A stretch of DNA of 64,000 nt from the NCBI GenBank assembly GCA_945865645.1, contig CAMBEI010000004.1, forward strand, positions 1 through 64,000, given 5' to 3'. Source of the DNA: Chitinophaga pinensis. GTDB lineage: Bacteria; Bacteroidota; Bacteroidia; Chitinophagales; Chitinophagaceae. A model generated the notes under the pieces. The model had not been told where the DNA came from, made no database searches, and saw nothing but the letters and a program-made list of their open reading frames with translations. The translations under genes were made by a program, and so were the position numbers. Below, in pieces: positions 1 through 8,162 of the stretch; position 1 is the first letter of the stretch, and every line of letters starts with the position of its first letter.

Positions 1-363
1 ATAGATACCAAAGAGAGATTTACTGTTATTACACCTGAAGAAATGCATTTATCTGTTAATATGACAGACGAATTGAACAAATTGTTGCTGAACTACCTAC
101 AAAAAGGCAGACCACATGTTATTTTAAAAATGGATATTGTACAGGTTATAGATGAAGAAATGGCTGAAAATTTACTCAAAATTCAACAGCAATTTTATGA
201 GCAAAAAAAATCTTTTGTAATCTGCAACCTACAAAAAGATGTGGTACAATTATTGGAGCAAAAAGGACTTTTGGAATTTATGAATGTAACTCCTTCTGAA
301 TCTGAAGCATGGGACATAGTTCAGATGGAAGAGATTGAAAGAGAAACGCTAGGCGACGAATAA
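1..363 (+). CDS. STAS domain protein (5' end outside window)
   Basis: The reading frame is open from base 1, so the gene probably begins before the window; an ATG at 43 is internal to the domain. The 120 visible residues cover a whole STAS (SpoIIAA/anti-anti-sigma-like) fold. At the place where classical anti-anti-sigma factors carry the phosphorylated Ser (the D-S-G motif after a hydrophobic strand), this protein reads VIDEEMAEN, so the usual Ser is replaced by acidic residues. Regulation by phosphorylation at that site is therefore unlikely. It lies about 100 bp upstream of the RNase Z gene on the same strand and may be cotranscribed with it. Its partner is unknown. Confidence 0.75.
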   Translation: MDTKERFTVITPEEMHLSVNMTDELNKLLLNYLQKGRPHVILKMDIVQVIDEEMAENLLKIQQQFYEQKKSFVICNLQKDVVQLLEQKGLLEFMNVTPSESEAWDIVQMEEIERETLGDE

Positions 364-467
364 ATGAATAGGGATTAAGCAGCAATTAAATAGCTTATGT
401 GGTCTTTATAATATCTACCACCCTTAAAAAAAGATACCAACAAAAAATAATTGTTAAACCCAAAAAT

Positions 468-1370
468 TTGCTAGCCTTAACTATATTAGGAAATAACTCT
501 GCGATTCCTTCTTTTAACAGAAGTGCAACTGCACAAGTTTTACAAACTCAGCATGAAAGTTTTTTAATTGACTGTGCAGAAGGGACACAAATGCAACTTT
601 CTAAATACAAGGTAAAGCGCAGCAGAATAAATCATATTTTTATTTCTCATTTACATGGTGATCATTATTTTGGTTTAATTGGTTTACTTACAAGTATGAG
701 CCTGCTTAACCGTACACAGGTGCTACATTTACATGCACCTCCCGAGCTAGAACAGCTTATTAGTTTACAACTAAATTTTGCTTCTACGCATCTTTCCTAC
801 CCCCTACATTTTCATCCCATATTTAAGGAAGGGGTAATTGTAGATGGGAAAAACATGACCGTATCCTGCTTTGCGGTACAGCACCGTATCGCATGCTGGG
901 GATTTTTATTTAAACAGAAAAAAAATCCTAGGAAATTAGACCCTGATAAAGCAAAGATTTATGAAATACCAGCAGCTTTTTATGAAAAATTGCAACAGGG
1001 CGAAGATTATGTAACTAAAAAAGGTATTACTGTGCCCAATAAAGAAGTAACACTTCCTGCAACTAAGCCTAAGAGTTATGCCTATTGTGCCGATACCATC
1101 TATGATGAAACTATTGCCGAAAAAGTAAAAGGAGTAGACTTACTTTATCATGAAACTACCTATCTAAAAGATTTACATGAAAGAGCTGCAGCTAGGTATC
1201 ACAGCACGACTATACAGGCAGCAGCCATTGCAAAAAAAGGAGTTGTAGAAAAATTATTAATTGGACATTTTTCCTCAAAGTATGAAACACTTGATGCCTT
1301 TTTACAAGAGACAAAGGAAGTTTTTGAAAATACGGAGTTAGCAATAGAGGGAGTTAGCTATATTATCTAA
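468..1370 (+). CDS. rnz: Ribonuclease Z
   Basis: A metallo-beta-lactamase-fold endonuclease that trims tRNA 3' ends. It should matter here because none of the seven tRNA genes in the window encodes CCA. The zinc motif HLHGDH is at about residues 61-66, and a downstream HFSSKYE segment near the C-terminus fits the RNase Z family. I chose the TTG at 468 because family members begin with a strand like LALTILGNNSA; that gives 300 residues, the usual length. The frame stays open upstream to a GTG at 399, so a start there (323 residues) cannot be excluded. The stop lies 1 bp from the 3' end of the convergent esterase gene. Confidence 0.9.
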   Translation: MLALTILGNNSAIPSFNRSATAQVLQTQHESFLIDCAEGTQMQLSKYKVKRSRINHIFISHLHGDHYFGLIGLLTSMSLLNRTQVLHLHAPPELEQLISLQLNFASTHLSYPLHFHPIFKEGVIVDGKNMTVSCFAVQHRIACWGFLFKQKKNPRKLDPDKAKIYEIPAAFYEKLQQGEDYVTKKGITVPNKEVTLPATKPKSYAYCADTIYDETIAEKVKGVDLLYHETTYLKDLHERAAARYHSTTIQAAAIAKKGVVEKLLIGHFSSKYETLDAFLQETKEVFENTELAIEGVSYII

Positions 1371-1371
1371 A

Positions 1372-2517
1372 TCATTCTTTTATTTTTATAACGGTATTAT
1401 ATCCATCTGCCATTATCCAGATATAAAACTCAGCAAACCACTTACGCCAGGCCTGTTCATCATGATTGCTTTGTGTATCTATTAAGGAATAAACCATTGC
1501 GGATGATTTTTTTCCTAATGATTCCTGTACATCTTTTATGTTTTTTATATAATCTTTGCCTTCTTTTTCGCCAGCATAAAAGAAAAATTTACTATTAATT
1601 TTTGCAGCCAACGAATCGGTTAATAATTTTATGTCTGGGGCAATCCAAAAAGCGGGAGAAAAAATTCCTGCCTTTCCAAAAATTGCTGGATATTGAAGCA
1701 TGGCATAATAACTAATCAATCCCCCCATAGAACTTCCTGCAATAATTGTATTTTCTTTAGATGAAAGTGTTCGATATTTTTTATCAACAGAAGGCTTCAG
1801 GTTTTCTACTATAAATTTAAGATACTGATCGCCTTCGCCAAATTGTTGAAAATAAAAGGGATTATATTCATTCATTCGTTTTGGCCCATTATCAATAGCC
1901 ACAACTATGCAAGCCGGTTTTCCTAATTTGATCAGGCTATCCAAACATTCATCCACACCCCATTCGCCAAAGGCCGAAGTAAAATCATCAAAAATATTTT
2001 GGCCATCTTGCATATACATAACAGGATAATTATTGTTATTTTTTGCGTATCCTTCTGGTAAGTATATCCAGATGCGTCTTGACCTATTAAGTTGGGGAAT
2101 AAAAAATGCCGTATCCATTATTTGCACCTGACTACTTGCGGTATGTAATTTGGGCATTGCTACAAAATCATCTTTCCATGCCTCAATATTTAGTTCAATA
2201 GTTGTGTCCGATTGTAATGTAAGTGATCGATTTGTTATTCCTTTTCCACTAGGTAGGCACTCTACTTTTTCCCATCCTCCTCGGGTACATTTAAATTCGT
2301 AATCACCACCTGGCAAGTCTATTGTAATATTATTATTAGCAGCAGAAAAAAAATAATTTCTATTAGCAGGATTCCATTCATTAAAATTTGAGGCAATAAA
2401 AATGGTATCCTTATTATGTTGCAGCGGAACCTGACTTAATTTAAATACAACTTTAAATTGTGCATCACTCCAATAAAAAGTGATTAAAAGAAAGAAGGTG
2501 CACAAAAAATATTTCAT
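1372..2517 (-). CDS. Secreted esterase with N-terminal glycogen-binding-like domain
   Basis: The 381-residue protein starts with a signal peptide (hydrophobic residues 4-15, cleavage probably after SDAQ). Residues 20 to about 110 resemble the immunoglobulin-like E-set/CBM48 modules (ASNFNEWNP, GDYEFKCTRGGWE). Residues about 130-370 form a PF00756-type putative esterase domain with the nucleophile elbow GSSMGG. This is the architecture of Fes/IroE-like and feruloyl-esterase-like enzymes, so it probably acts on an ester in the periplasm or outside the cell; the substrate cannot be read from the sequence. It lies 7 bp downstream of dapA on the same strand, so the two are probably cotranscribed despite unrelated roles. 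Confidence 0.8.
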   Translation of the reverse strand: MKYFLCTFFLLITFYWSDAQFKVVFKLSQVPLQHNKDTIFIASNFNEWNPANRNYFFSAANNNITIDLPGGDYEFKCTRGGWEKVECLPSGKGITNRSLTLQSDTTIELNIEAWKDDFVAMPKLHTASSQVQIMDTAFFIPQLNRSRRIWIYLPEGYAKNNNNYPVMYMQDGQNIFDDFTSAFGEWGVDECLDSLIKLGKPACIVVAIDNGPKRMNEYNPFYFQQFGEGDQYLKFIVENLKPSVDKKYRTLSSKENTIIAGSSMGGLISYYAMLQYPAIFGKAGIFSPAFWIAPDIKLLTDSLAAKINSKFFFYAGEKEGKDYIKNIKDVQESLGKKSSAMVYSLIDTQSNHDEQAWRKWFAEFYIWIMADGYNTVIKIKE

Positions 2518-2524
2518 TACATAT

Positions 2525-3406
2525 TTATTTATTCAGGTAGGATTTAATTTTTTGATGCACGCCATTACTTAAGGGTACTAGTGGCAATCGCAATACATTT
2601 TCTATTAATCCCAGTTCATATAAAAATGCTTTTACGCCTGCTGGGTTATTTTCTGCAAACAGCAGATCATTTCCTTCTAAGCATTTATAATGCAGTGGGC
2701 GAGCAGAAGCGAAGTCGTCTCTTAAGCAAAATCTAACCATATCAGAAAAGTTTTTTGGAAAGTTATTTGCAGCAACACTAATCACGCCATCCATGCCGCA
2801 GGCAATTAGTGGCAGGGTTAAATGATCGTCGCCACTTACAACTAAAAAATTATCGGGTCTATCCCTAAGAATATGCATGCATTGAACCATATTACCGCTA
2901 GCTTCTTTTATACCACAAATATTTTCTATTTCATTTGCTAAGCGTAAAGTGGTTTCTGCAGTAAGGTTACTTCCTGTTCGTCCAGGTACATTATATAAAA
3001 TAACAGGTTTAGGACTTGCACTAGCAATATTTTTATAATGTTGAAAAATACCTTCTTGAGAAGGTTTATTATAATTAGGGCTTGCGCTTAAAACGGCAAT
3101 AGCTTTATCAAGCGGAAAAATTTGCAAATTTTCCATAATTTCCTTTGTATTATTACCGCCAATACCAACTACTATTGGCACTCTCCCGTTTATTTTTTCA
3201 TAAGTATAATTGATGATATCAAATTTTTCGGTGGTATCCAATGTTGGGGTTTCGCCTGTAGTACCTAGTGTAACGATATATTCAATACCGTTGTTGATGA
3301 TAAAATCTATTAAATTTCCCAAGGCATCAAAATCTACTTCCATGGTAGATTTAAATGGAGTTACTATCGCTACGCCGGTGCCTTGTAGTTTTGATCGCAA
3401 ATTCAT
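2525..3406 (-). CDS. dapA: 4-hydroxy-tetrahydrodipicolinate synthase
   Basis: Condenses pyruvate with aspartate semialdehyde, the first committed step to lysine and diaminopimelate for peptidoglycan. The protein has 293 residues, the usual length. Family landmarks are visible: TLGTTGE (residues 46-52), the proton-relay Tyr138 in ILYNVPGRTG, and the Schiff-base Lys167 in GIKEASG. Class I aldolase TIM-barrel fold, cytoplasmic, normally a tetramer. The first gene of a short minus-strand unit with the esterase. Its upstream region on the opposite strand is filled by a decayed VOC gene, so its promoter must lie within that remnant. Confidence 0.97.
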   Translation of the reverse strand: MNLRSKLQGTGVAIVTPFKSTMEVDFDALGNLIDFIINNGIEYIVTLGTTGETPTLDTTEKFDIINYTYEKINGRVPIVVGIGGNNTKEIMENLQIFPLDKAIAVLSASPNYNKPSQEGIFQHYKNIASASPKPVILYNVPGRTGSNLTAETTLRLANEIENICGIKEASGNMVQCMHILRDRPDNFLVVSGDDHLTLPLIACGMDGVISVAANNFPKNFSDMVRFCLRDDFASARPLHYKCLEGNDLLFAENNPAGVKAFLYELGLIENVLRLPLVPLSNGVHQKIKSYLNK

Positions 3407-3419
3407 AATATAATTTTTA

Positions 3420-3599
3420 GTGAAGTTATTGAGAACTGTTGAATTAAAGCAAAAGAAAAAGTCTCCAATACAATCTATTGAAGGGTTTTACGGACCGAAC
3501 GGCTATTCACCTACAAGCGCATTAGAATAATTCACGAATAAGCAATTTACCTTCTTTTCCGATCCTGATGGTCTTCCTATTGAATTGTATAAAATTTAG
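3420..3599 (+). pseudogene. Decayed VOC/glyoxalase-family gene (C-terminal remnant)
   Basis: Read in the + frame ending at TAG 3597-3599, the stretch gives a coherent C-terminal end: SPIQSIEGFYGPNGYSPTSA, then LE, one in-frame TAA (about 3528-3530), then FTNKQFTFFSDPDGLPIELY and KI. FFSDPDGLPIELY is the typical last strand and metal-binding Glu of vicinal-oxygen-chelate (glyoxalase/dioxygenase-like) proteins. The N-terminal two thirds and a start codon are missing; the dapA start lies just upstream on the other strand. I infer a truncated gene with a nonsense mutation. A chance frame is possible but unlikely given the motif match. Confidence 0.6.
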
Positions 3600-3618
3600 T
3601 GCAAATTCTATATATTTG
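3585..3618 (+). promoter_or_regulatory. Bacteroidota-type promoter for the SnoaL-like lipoprotein gene
   Basis: TATATTTG at 3611-3618 matches the Bacteroidota -7 consensus TAnnTTTG exactly; a TTG at 3585-3587 is a possible -33 element 23 bp away. Transcription would start about 15-20 bp before the ATG at 3639. Confidence 0.55.
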
Positions 3619-3638
3619 TCATAACCAAATTAAATAGT

Positions 3639-4121
3639 ATGAAAAAATTAGTATCAGTTTTTTTTATGTCAACTTTATTATGTGCATGTAACAATGAAAA
3701 TGAGAAAAAAGAACAAATCGAAAATGACAATGTTAAATTTTATAGCCGCGTATGGGAAGTTGCTATTAATGAAGGCAGAGTTAATATTTTAGATACTGCG
3801 TATGCTATAGATGTAGTTTTACATTCTGTTCCTGAAATTAAAGGAAAAGATAGTGTTAAAGCTTACTATGCGAACTATGTAAGCGGCTTTTCTAATAGAG
3901 AATTTATTGTTAAAGAAATTTTTGCTAAAGGAGACAAAGTAGTAAAATATTGGCAATTTAAAGGACTACACTCAGGTACTTTCTTTGGCATTCCTGCAAC
4001 AGGGAAATCAGTTGACGTAATAGGGTGTACTATTGCTAAAGTTGTTGCTGGAAAAATAGTTGAAGAACAAGATTTTTTCGACAACTACGCTTTCTTACAG
4101 CAAATTGGAATTATACATTAA
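3639..4121 (+). CDS. SnoaL-like/NTF2-fold lipoprotein
   Basis: A 160-residue protein with a lipoprotein signal: hydrophobic residues 4-14, and a lipobox around LLCAC with Cys17 as the probable lipidated residue. After a short charged linker the rest resembles the SnoaL-like ester cyclase branch of the NTF2-like superfamily (KGKDSVKAYYANY, FGIPATGKSVDV, and a C-terminal GKIVEEQDFFDN strand). These proteins form cone-shaped barrels that bind small hydrophobic ligands; some are enzymes and many are not. The function here is unknown, and the site is the cell envelope. It has its own promoter just upstream and a strong terminator just downstream, so it is a single-gene unit. Confidence 0.75.
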   Translation: MKKLVSVFFMSTLLCACNNENEKKEQIENDNVKFYSRVWEVAINEGRVNILDTAYAIDVVLHSVPEIKGKDSVKAYYANYVSGFSNREFIVKEIFAKGDKVVKYWQFKGLHSGTFFGIPATGKSVDVIGCTIAKVVAGKIVEEQDFFDNYAFLQQIGIIH

Positions 4122-4142
4122 TAGTATAAAATAATTTATAAT

Positions 4143-4177
4143 AAAAAAGGCCCCCTCTTTTAGAGACGGCCTTTTTT
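4143..4177. terminator. Bidirectional intrinsic terminator
   Basis: AAAAAAGGCC and GGCCTTTTTT form a perfect 10-bp inverted repeat around a 15-nt loop that can pair further (CTCT/AGAG). Runs of T exist on both strands, so it can end the lipoprotein transcript (+) and the tRNA-Asp transcript (-). Confidence 0.85.
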
Positions 4178-4396
4178 GTTTATTCTATCATCTAATTGGG
4201 TGGTTATTGAATTTAAATAATCAATATCTTCTTGTTCACATAAAATGGAGTGTTTTGACGAGTATGGTGTGTTGTTAAATTGAGTATTTCTTCCCAAACT
4301 GACCTAAAAGAGGGTAAAAAGTGTGTAACCACAGTGTAATAGAGGTATAGACACGAACATAATACATTGAAAATAAATGAATTATGTTCAATTTTG

Positions 4397-4470
4397 CGGA
4401 CCGGACGGGACTCGAACCCGCGACCTCCGCCGTGACAGGGCGGCATTCTAACCAACTGAACTACCGATCC
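4397..4470 (-). tRNA. tRNA-Asp (GTC)
   Basis: The reverse complement folds as a 74-nt cloverleaf: acceptor GGATCGG/CCGGTCC (one G-T pair), anticodon arm CCGCC-CTGTCAC-GGCGG giving anticodon GTC, and T arm CGCGGGTTCGAGTCCCG. Discriminator G, as expected for tRNA-Asp. CCA is not encoded. A textbook promoter lies about 45 bp upstream, and the hairpin at 4143-4177 is a likely terminator. Confidence 0.97.
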
Positions 4471-4519
4471 AACTATTTTAAGATTTATATATATAAACTC
4501 ATCCGTTTTTTACGGACCG

Positions 4520-4552
4520 CAAAGATAGGTTGCTTATTTTTCTACTCCAAAA
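4520..4552 (-). promoter_or_regulatory. Promoter of tRNA-Asp
   Basis: On the minus strand TTTTGG (4552-4547), a 19-bp spacer and TATCTTTG (4527-4520) match the Bacteroidota -33/-7 pattern. The next bases are CGGTCC, a GC-rich initial region shared with the other stable-RNA and ribosomal promoters in this window (see findings). Confidence 0.8.
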
Positions 4553-4651
4553 TTTTTATAAAAAAATTGTAACCCGTATTTTTACAAACTATCTTACTCA
4601 CTTTAGCTAATCAAATAGCATTAAATTGTTAACTTAAACCCTAAAAAAAAC

Positions 4652-5635
4652 ATGATTGAGTTAAAAAAACGACAATTCCTCGACTTTGAAAAACCGATCA
4701 AAGAACTTTACGACCAAATAGAACAACTTAAAATAACCTCGGAAAAGTCGAAAACGGATATGAGTGGCGCTATGGCGATGCTTGAAGAGAGAATTATTGA
4801 AACAAAAAAACATATTACGGCCAATGTAACCCCTTGGCAAAAAGTGCAGCTAAGCCGCCACCCCGATAGACCATATACAATAAAGTACATTGTAAATATG
4901 TGTACCAACTTTATTGAGATGCATGGCGATAGGAATGTAAAAGACGATAAGGCCATGGTAGGCGGATTTGCTCAGTTAGGCGGCGAAACGGTAATGATTA
5001 TAGGACAACAAAAAGGTACTAATACCAAAACTAGACAATTACGCAATTTCGGAATGGCTAATCCCGAAGGATACCGCAAGGCATTACGACTAATGAAACT
5101 TGCTGAAAAATTTAATAAACCAGTTATTACCTTAATTGATACCCCAGGCGCTTACCCGGGTTTAGAGGCTGAAGAAAGAGGACAAGGAGAAGCAATAGCT
5201 AGAAATATTTATGAAATGATTCGACTTAAAGTTCCGGTAATTTGTGTAGTTATTGGCGAAGGTGCTAGCGGCGGCGCATTAGGTATTGGAGTTGGCGACA
5301 AAGTGTTTATGATGGAGAACACCTGGTATACCGTAATATCGCCAGAAAGTTGCAGTAGTATTTTATGGCGTAGTTGGGATAAGAAAGAAACAGCAGCTGA
5401 GCAATTGCGCCTTACAGGAAAAGATATGCTTGGCTTTGGATTGGTAGATGGCGTAATTCCTGAGCCTTTAGGTGGCACCCATTGGGATTACCAGGGCGCT
5501 GCCAATATTTTAAAAGACTATTTATTGCCTGTAATAAAAGAATTAAAAGCAATAGACCCAGATGAAAGAATTAATCAACGGATTGAAAAATTTGGTAAAA
5601 TGGGTTTTTGGGAAGAAATACCCGAAAATTCTTAA
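4652..5635 (+). CDS. accA: Acetyl-CoA carboxylase carboxyltransferase subunit alpha
   Basis: The alpha subunit of the biotin-dependent carboxyltransferase that makes malonyl-CoA for fatty acid synthesis; it works in a complex with AccD. The protein has 327 residues, close to the usual 315-325. The N-terminal coiled-coil region (about 1-60) is followed by a crotonase-like core with [22 protein letters not shown] and the oxyanion-hole region [15 protein letters not shown]. Cytoplasmic. accD is not in the window. It begins 181 bp past tRNA-Asp, which is transcribed the other way. Confidence 0.97.
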   Translation: MIELKKRQFLDFEKPIKELYDQIEQLKITSEKSKTDMSGAMAMLEERIIETKKHITANVTPWQKVQLSRHPDRPYTIKYIVNMCTNFIEMHGDRNVKDDKAMVGGFAQLGGETVMIIGQQKGTNTKTRQLRNFGMANPEGYRKALRLMKLAEKFNKPVITLIDTPGAYPGLEAEERGQGEAIARNIYEMIRLKVPVICVVIGEGASGGALGIGVGDKVFMMENTWYTVISPESCSSILWRSWDKKETAAEQLRLTGKDMLGFGLVDGVIPEPLGGTHWDYQGAANILKDYLLPVIKELKAIDPDERINQRIEKFGKMGFWEEIPENS

Positions 5636-5692
5636 CCCATTTTTTCTAATTCGTCTTTAAAAAATCACGAAGTGTTAAGTTAAAAAATTTAT

Positions 5693-6664
5693 ATGCTAAA
5701 AATTGGAGTCATAGGAGCTGGTCATTTGGGAAAATTTCATTTATCCAACTGGGCCGCAATTGATGGGGTGCAATTAGTTGGATTTACTGATATAGATGAT
5801 GCAAATGCTGAACAGGTTACCCTAAAATATCAGATACCCCGATTTAGTGATGTTGAAAATCTAATTGACGCATGCGATGCTTTGGACATTGTAGCACCTA
5901 CTTCCCTCCATTTTGAACTTTGCGAGCTGGCCATTAAAAAAGGTAAACATGTATTTGTTGAAAAACCTTTAGCCAACACCATGGAAGAGGCTAAAACATT
6001 AGTAAAACTAGCTAAGGAAGCTAATATTAAATTTCAGGTAGGGCATGTTGAAAGATTTAACCCCGCTTTTCTGGCATTAAAAGACCAGGTTTTACACCCC
6101 ATGTTTATTGAAGTTCACCGCTTGGCTCAGTTTAACCCACGCGGTACAGATGTGAGCGTGATATTAGATCTTATGATTCATGATATTGATATTATTTTAA
6201 GCTTGGTAAAAAGTAATGTCAATTATATAAGTGCAAATGGTGTTGCTGTTATGAGCGACACGCCTGATATTGCTAACGTAAGAATAGAGTTTGATAATGG
6301 CTGCGTTGCCAATCTTACAAGTAGCCGAATATCTATGAAGAAAATGCGAAAAATGCGCTTATTTCAAAAAGATGCTTATATAGGTATTGATTTTTTAGAA
6401 AAGAAAACTGAAATCATTAGACTAAATATACCCGGCGATCGCAATGTTTTTACTTTTGATATAGATACCAATAATGGAAAAAAAACAATTGCTATTGCTA
6501 ATCCTCCGGCAATGGAAGTGAATGCGATTAAAATGGAACTCGAAGAATTTAGAGATGCCATTGTTAACAATACAGAAACACCAGTAACCGTGGTAGATGG
6601 ATTTCGTGCCATGGATGTGGCCCACCAAATTTTAGAAAAAATTAAAAATGCTACCCATCAATAA
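5693..6664 (+). CDS. Gfo/Idh/MocA-family NAD(P)-dependent oxidoreductase
   Basis: A 323-residue dehydrogenase. The Rossmann dinucleotide site GVIGAGHLGKFH is at residues 5-16, and the family's EKPLA motif with the conserved Lys is near residue 93. HVERFNPA and the later IHDID motif mark the substrate side. Members oxidise or reduce sugars, often nucleotide sugars and inositols, or act as biliverdin-reductase-like enzymes. It lies 3 bp before the exopolysaccharide sugar transferase gene, so a role in making an activated sugar for the envelope is reasonable but unproven. Confidence 0.85.
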   Translation: MLKIGVIGAGHLGKFHLSNWAAIDGVQLVGFTDIDDANAEQVTLKYQIPRFSDVENLIDACDALDIVAPTSLHFELCELAIKKGKHVFVEKPLANTMEEAKTLVKLAKEANIKFQVGHVERFNPAFLALKDQVLHPMFIEVHRLAQFNPRGTDVSVILDLMIHDIDIILSLVKSNVNYISANGVAVMSDTPDIANVRIEFDNGCVANLTSSRISMKKMRKMRLFQKDAYIGIDFLEKKTEIIRLNIPGDRNVFTFDIDTNNGKKTIAIANPPAMEVNAIKMELEEFRDAIVNNTETPVTVVDGFRAMDVAHQILEKIKNATHQ

Positions 6665-6667
6665 TAC

Positions 6668-8098
6668 ATGAACTATTTTTCTAATCAGCACATCGCTTCA
6701 CTGAAACAACCTAGAATAGATATTCGTTGGTATGCTTTAGGAGATTGTATAGCTAACATTATCTCCTGGATTAGTTTTTATTTTTTAAGAAAATATATTA
6801 TTCAAGAAGCATTTGTAGTTGAGCATAAATTTTATTTAGGTATTGTAGTTTTTCCAAGCATTTGGCTTATTGTATATTATCTTGTTGGTAGCTATAAATC
6901 GGTATACAAAAAATCCCGCGTTATTGAGTTTTTAAATACAACTATTTATACATTTTTAGGAAGTATATGTGCTCTATTTTTATTATTAGTGCACGATGCA
7001 ACATTGGACTATGCTATTTATTATAAAGAATTTCTTTCGTTATGGATAGCGCAAACTTTAATCACTTTTTGTGTTCGTTTACTATTTTTAAACTTCGCAA
7101 AATCGCAATTAAATACTGGTAAAGTTTTTTTTAATACCCTTATCCTAGGGTCCGGCAACAATGCATTAAAATTATATAATACTATACTTAATAATAAAGA
7201 AAAAACTGGTTACCATATTGTAGGTTTTGCTAATACAAATGGTTATTCCGAGCTTTCGATTCCAAATCATATCTCTAATTTTGGCACCACAGATAATATC
7301 GATGCAATCATTATCCAAAATAAAATTGAAGAAGTAATTATTGCAGTTGAAAAAAAAGAAAGAATACTTCTAGAGAAACTTTTAAAACAATTAAGTCATC
7401 ATGAAATAAATATAAAAATTACCGCAGATACTGTAGATATAATTAGTGGCTCAGTTAAAACAAATAATGTACTCGGTATTTCACTTATAGAAATACAATC
7501 AGGAGTAATGCCGCAATGGCAGCAGCACATAAAAAGATTGCTTGATATAATAATAAGTTTATCAAGTATTTTAATTCTTTTCCCTTTATTTATTTATACA
7601 GCAATGCGTGTAAAATTATCTTCAAAGGGAAACTTGTTTTATAAACAGGAGCGTATTGGATATAAACGTCGTTCATTTATAATGATAAAATTTAGAAGCA
7701 TGATTACAGATGCAGAAGTAAATGGGCCAGAACTTAGCAGTGAAAACGATCCTCGAATAACTAAATGGGGTAAGATTATGCGTAAATGGCGATTAGATGA
7801 ACTACCACAACTAATAAATATTATTAAAGGAGATATGAGCCTAGTGGGACCAAGACCCGAAAGGAAATTTTATATAGATAAAATAATAATAGCACATTCA
7901 GAATATAATTACCTGTTTAAAGTAAAACCAGGACTAAGCAGTTGGGGTATGGTTAAATTTGGATATGCAGGGAATGTTGAAGAAATGATTGAACGTATGC
8001 ATCACGATTTAATCTATATAGAAAATGTATCACTTGCTTTAGATTTTAAAATAATGTTACACACCATAAAAATAATATTATCCGCGAAAGGCAAATAA
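6668..8098 (+). CDS. Undecaprenyl-phosphate sugar phosphotransferase (exopolysaccharide priming enzyme)
   Basis: A 476-residue protein of the WbaP/WcaJ type: several membrane helices in residues 20-150, a CoA-binding-like Rossmann domain (about 155-255, ILGSGNNALKLYN), a further membrane-associated helix near 290-310, and the C-terminal bacterial sugar transferase domain with KFRSM, WRLDELPQL and MSLVGPRPE. It should transfer a sugar-1-phosphate from a nucleotide sugar to undecaprenyl phosphate at the inner membrane, starting assembly of a surface polysaccharide. The rest of a polysaccharide locus is not next to it. It is markedly AT-rich and linked to the preceding oxidoreductase by a 3-bp gap. 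Confidence 0.88.
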   Translation: MNYFSNQHIASLKQPRIDIRWYALGDCIANIISWISFYFLRKYIIQEAFVVEHKFYLGIVVFPSIWLIVYYLVGSYKSVYKKSRVIEFLNTTIYTFLGSICALFLLLVHDATLDYAIYYKEFLSLWIAQTLITFCVRLLFLNFAKSQLNTGKVFFNTLILGSGNNALKLYNTILNNKEKTGYHIVGFANTNGYSELSIPNHISNFGTTDNIDAIIIQNKIEEVIIAVEKKERILLEKLLKQLSHHEINIKITADTVDIISGSVKTNNVLGISLIEIQSGVMPQWQQHIKRLLDIIISLSSILILFPLFIYTAMRVKLSSKGNLFYKQERIGYKRRSFIMIKFRSMITDAEVNGPELSSENDPRITKWGKIMRKWRLDELPQLINIIKGDMSLVGPRPERKFYIDKIIIAHSEYNYLFKVKPGLSSWGMVKFGYAGNVEEMIERMHHDLIYIENVSLALDFKIMLHTIKIILSAKGK

Positions 8099-8162
8099 AA
8101 GGCTCATTATATTGATTATAACAATTGCACAGATTTTGTTATTTTTGATAAAATATCACGTC

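Noticed and set aside
4213..4455. 80-codon minus-strand frame, and a second open frame of about 46 codons in the same gap
   Set aside because: The first begins inside tRNA-Asp. The second looks mildly coding but has no start and no motif that I recognise.
3483..4520. Shared 12-mer TTTTACGGACCG near 3487 and 4509
   Set aside because: One copy is inside the VOC remnant and the other in the tRNA-Asp promoter; most likely chance.
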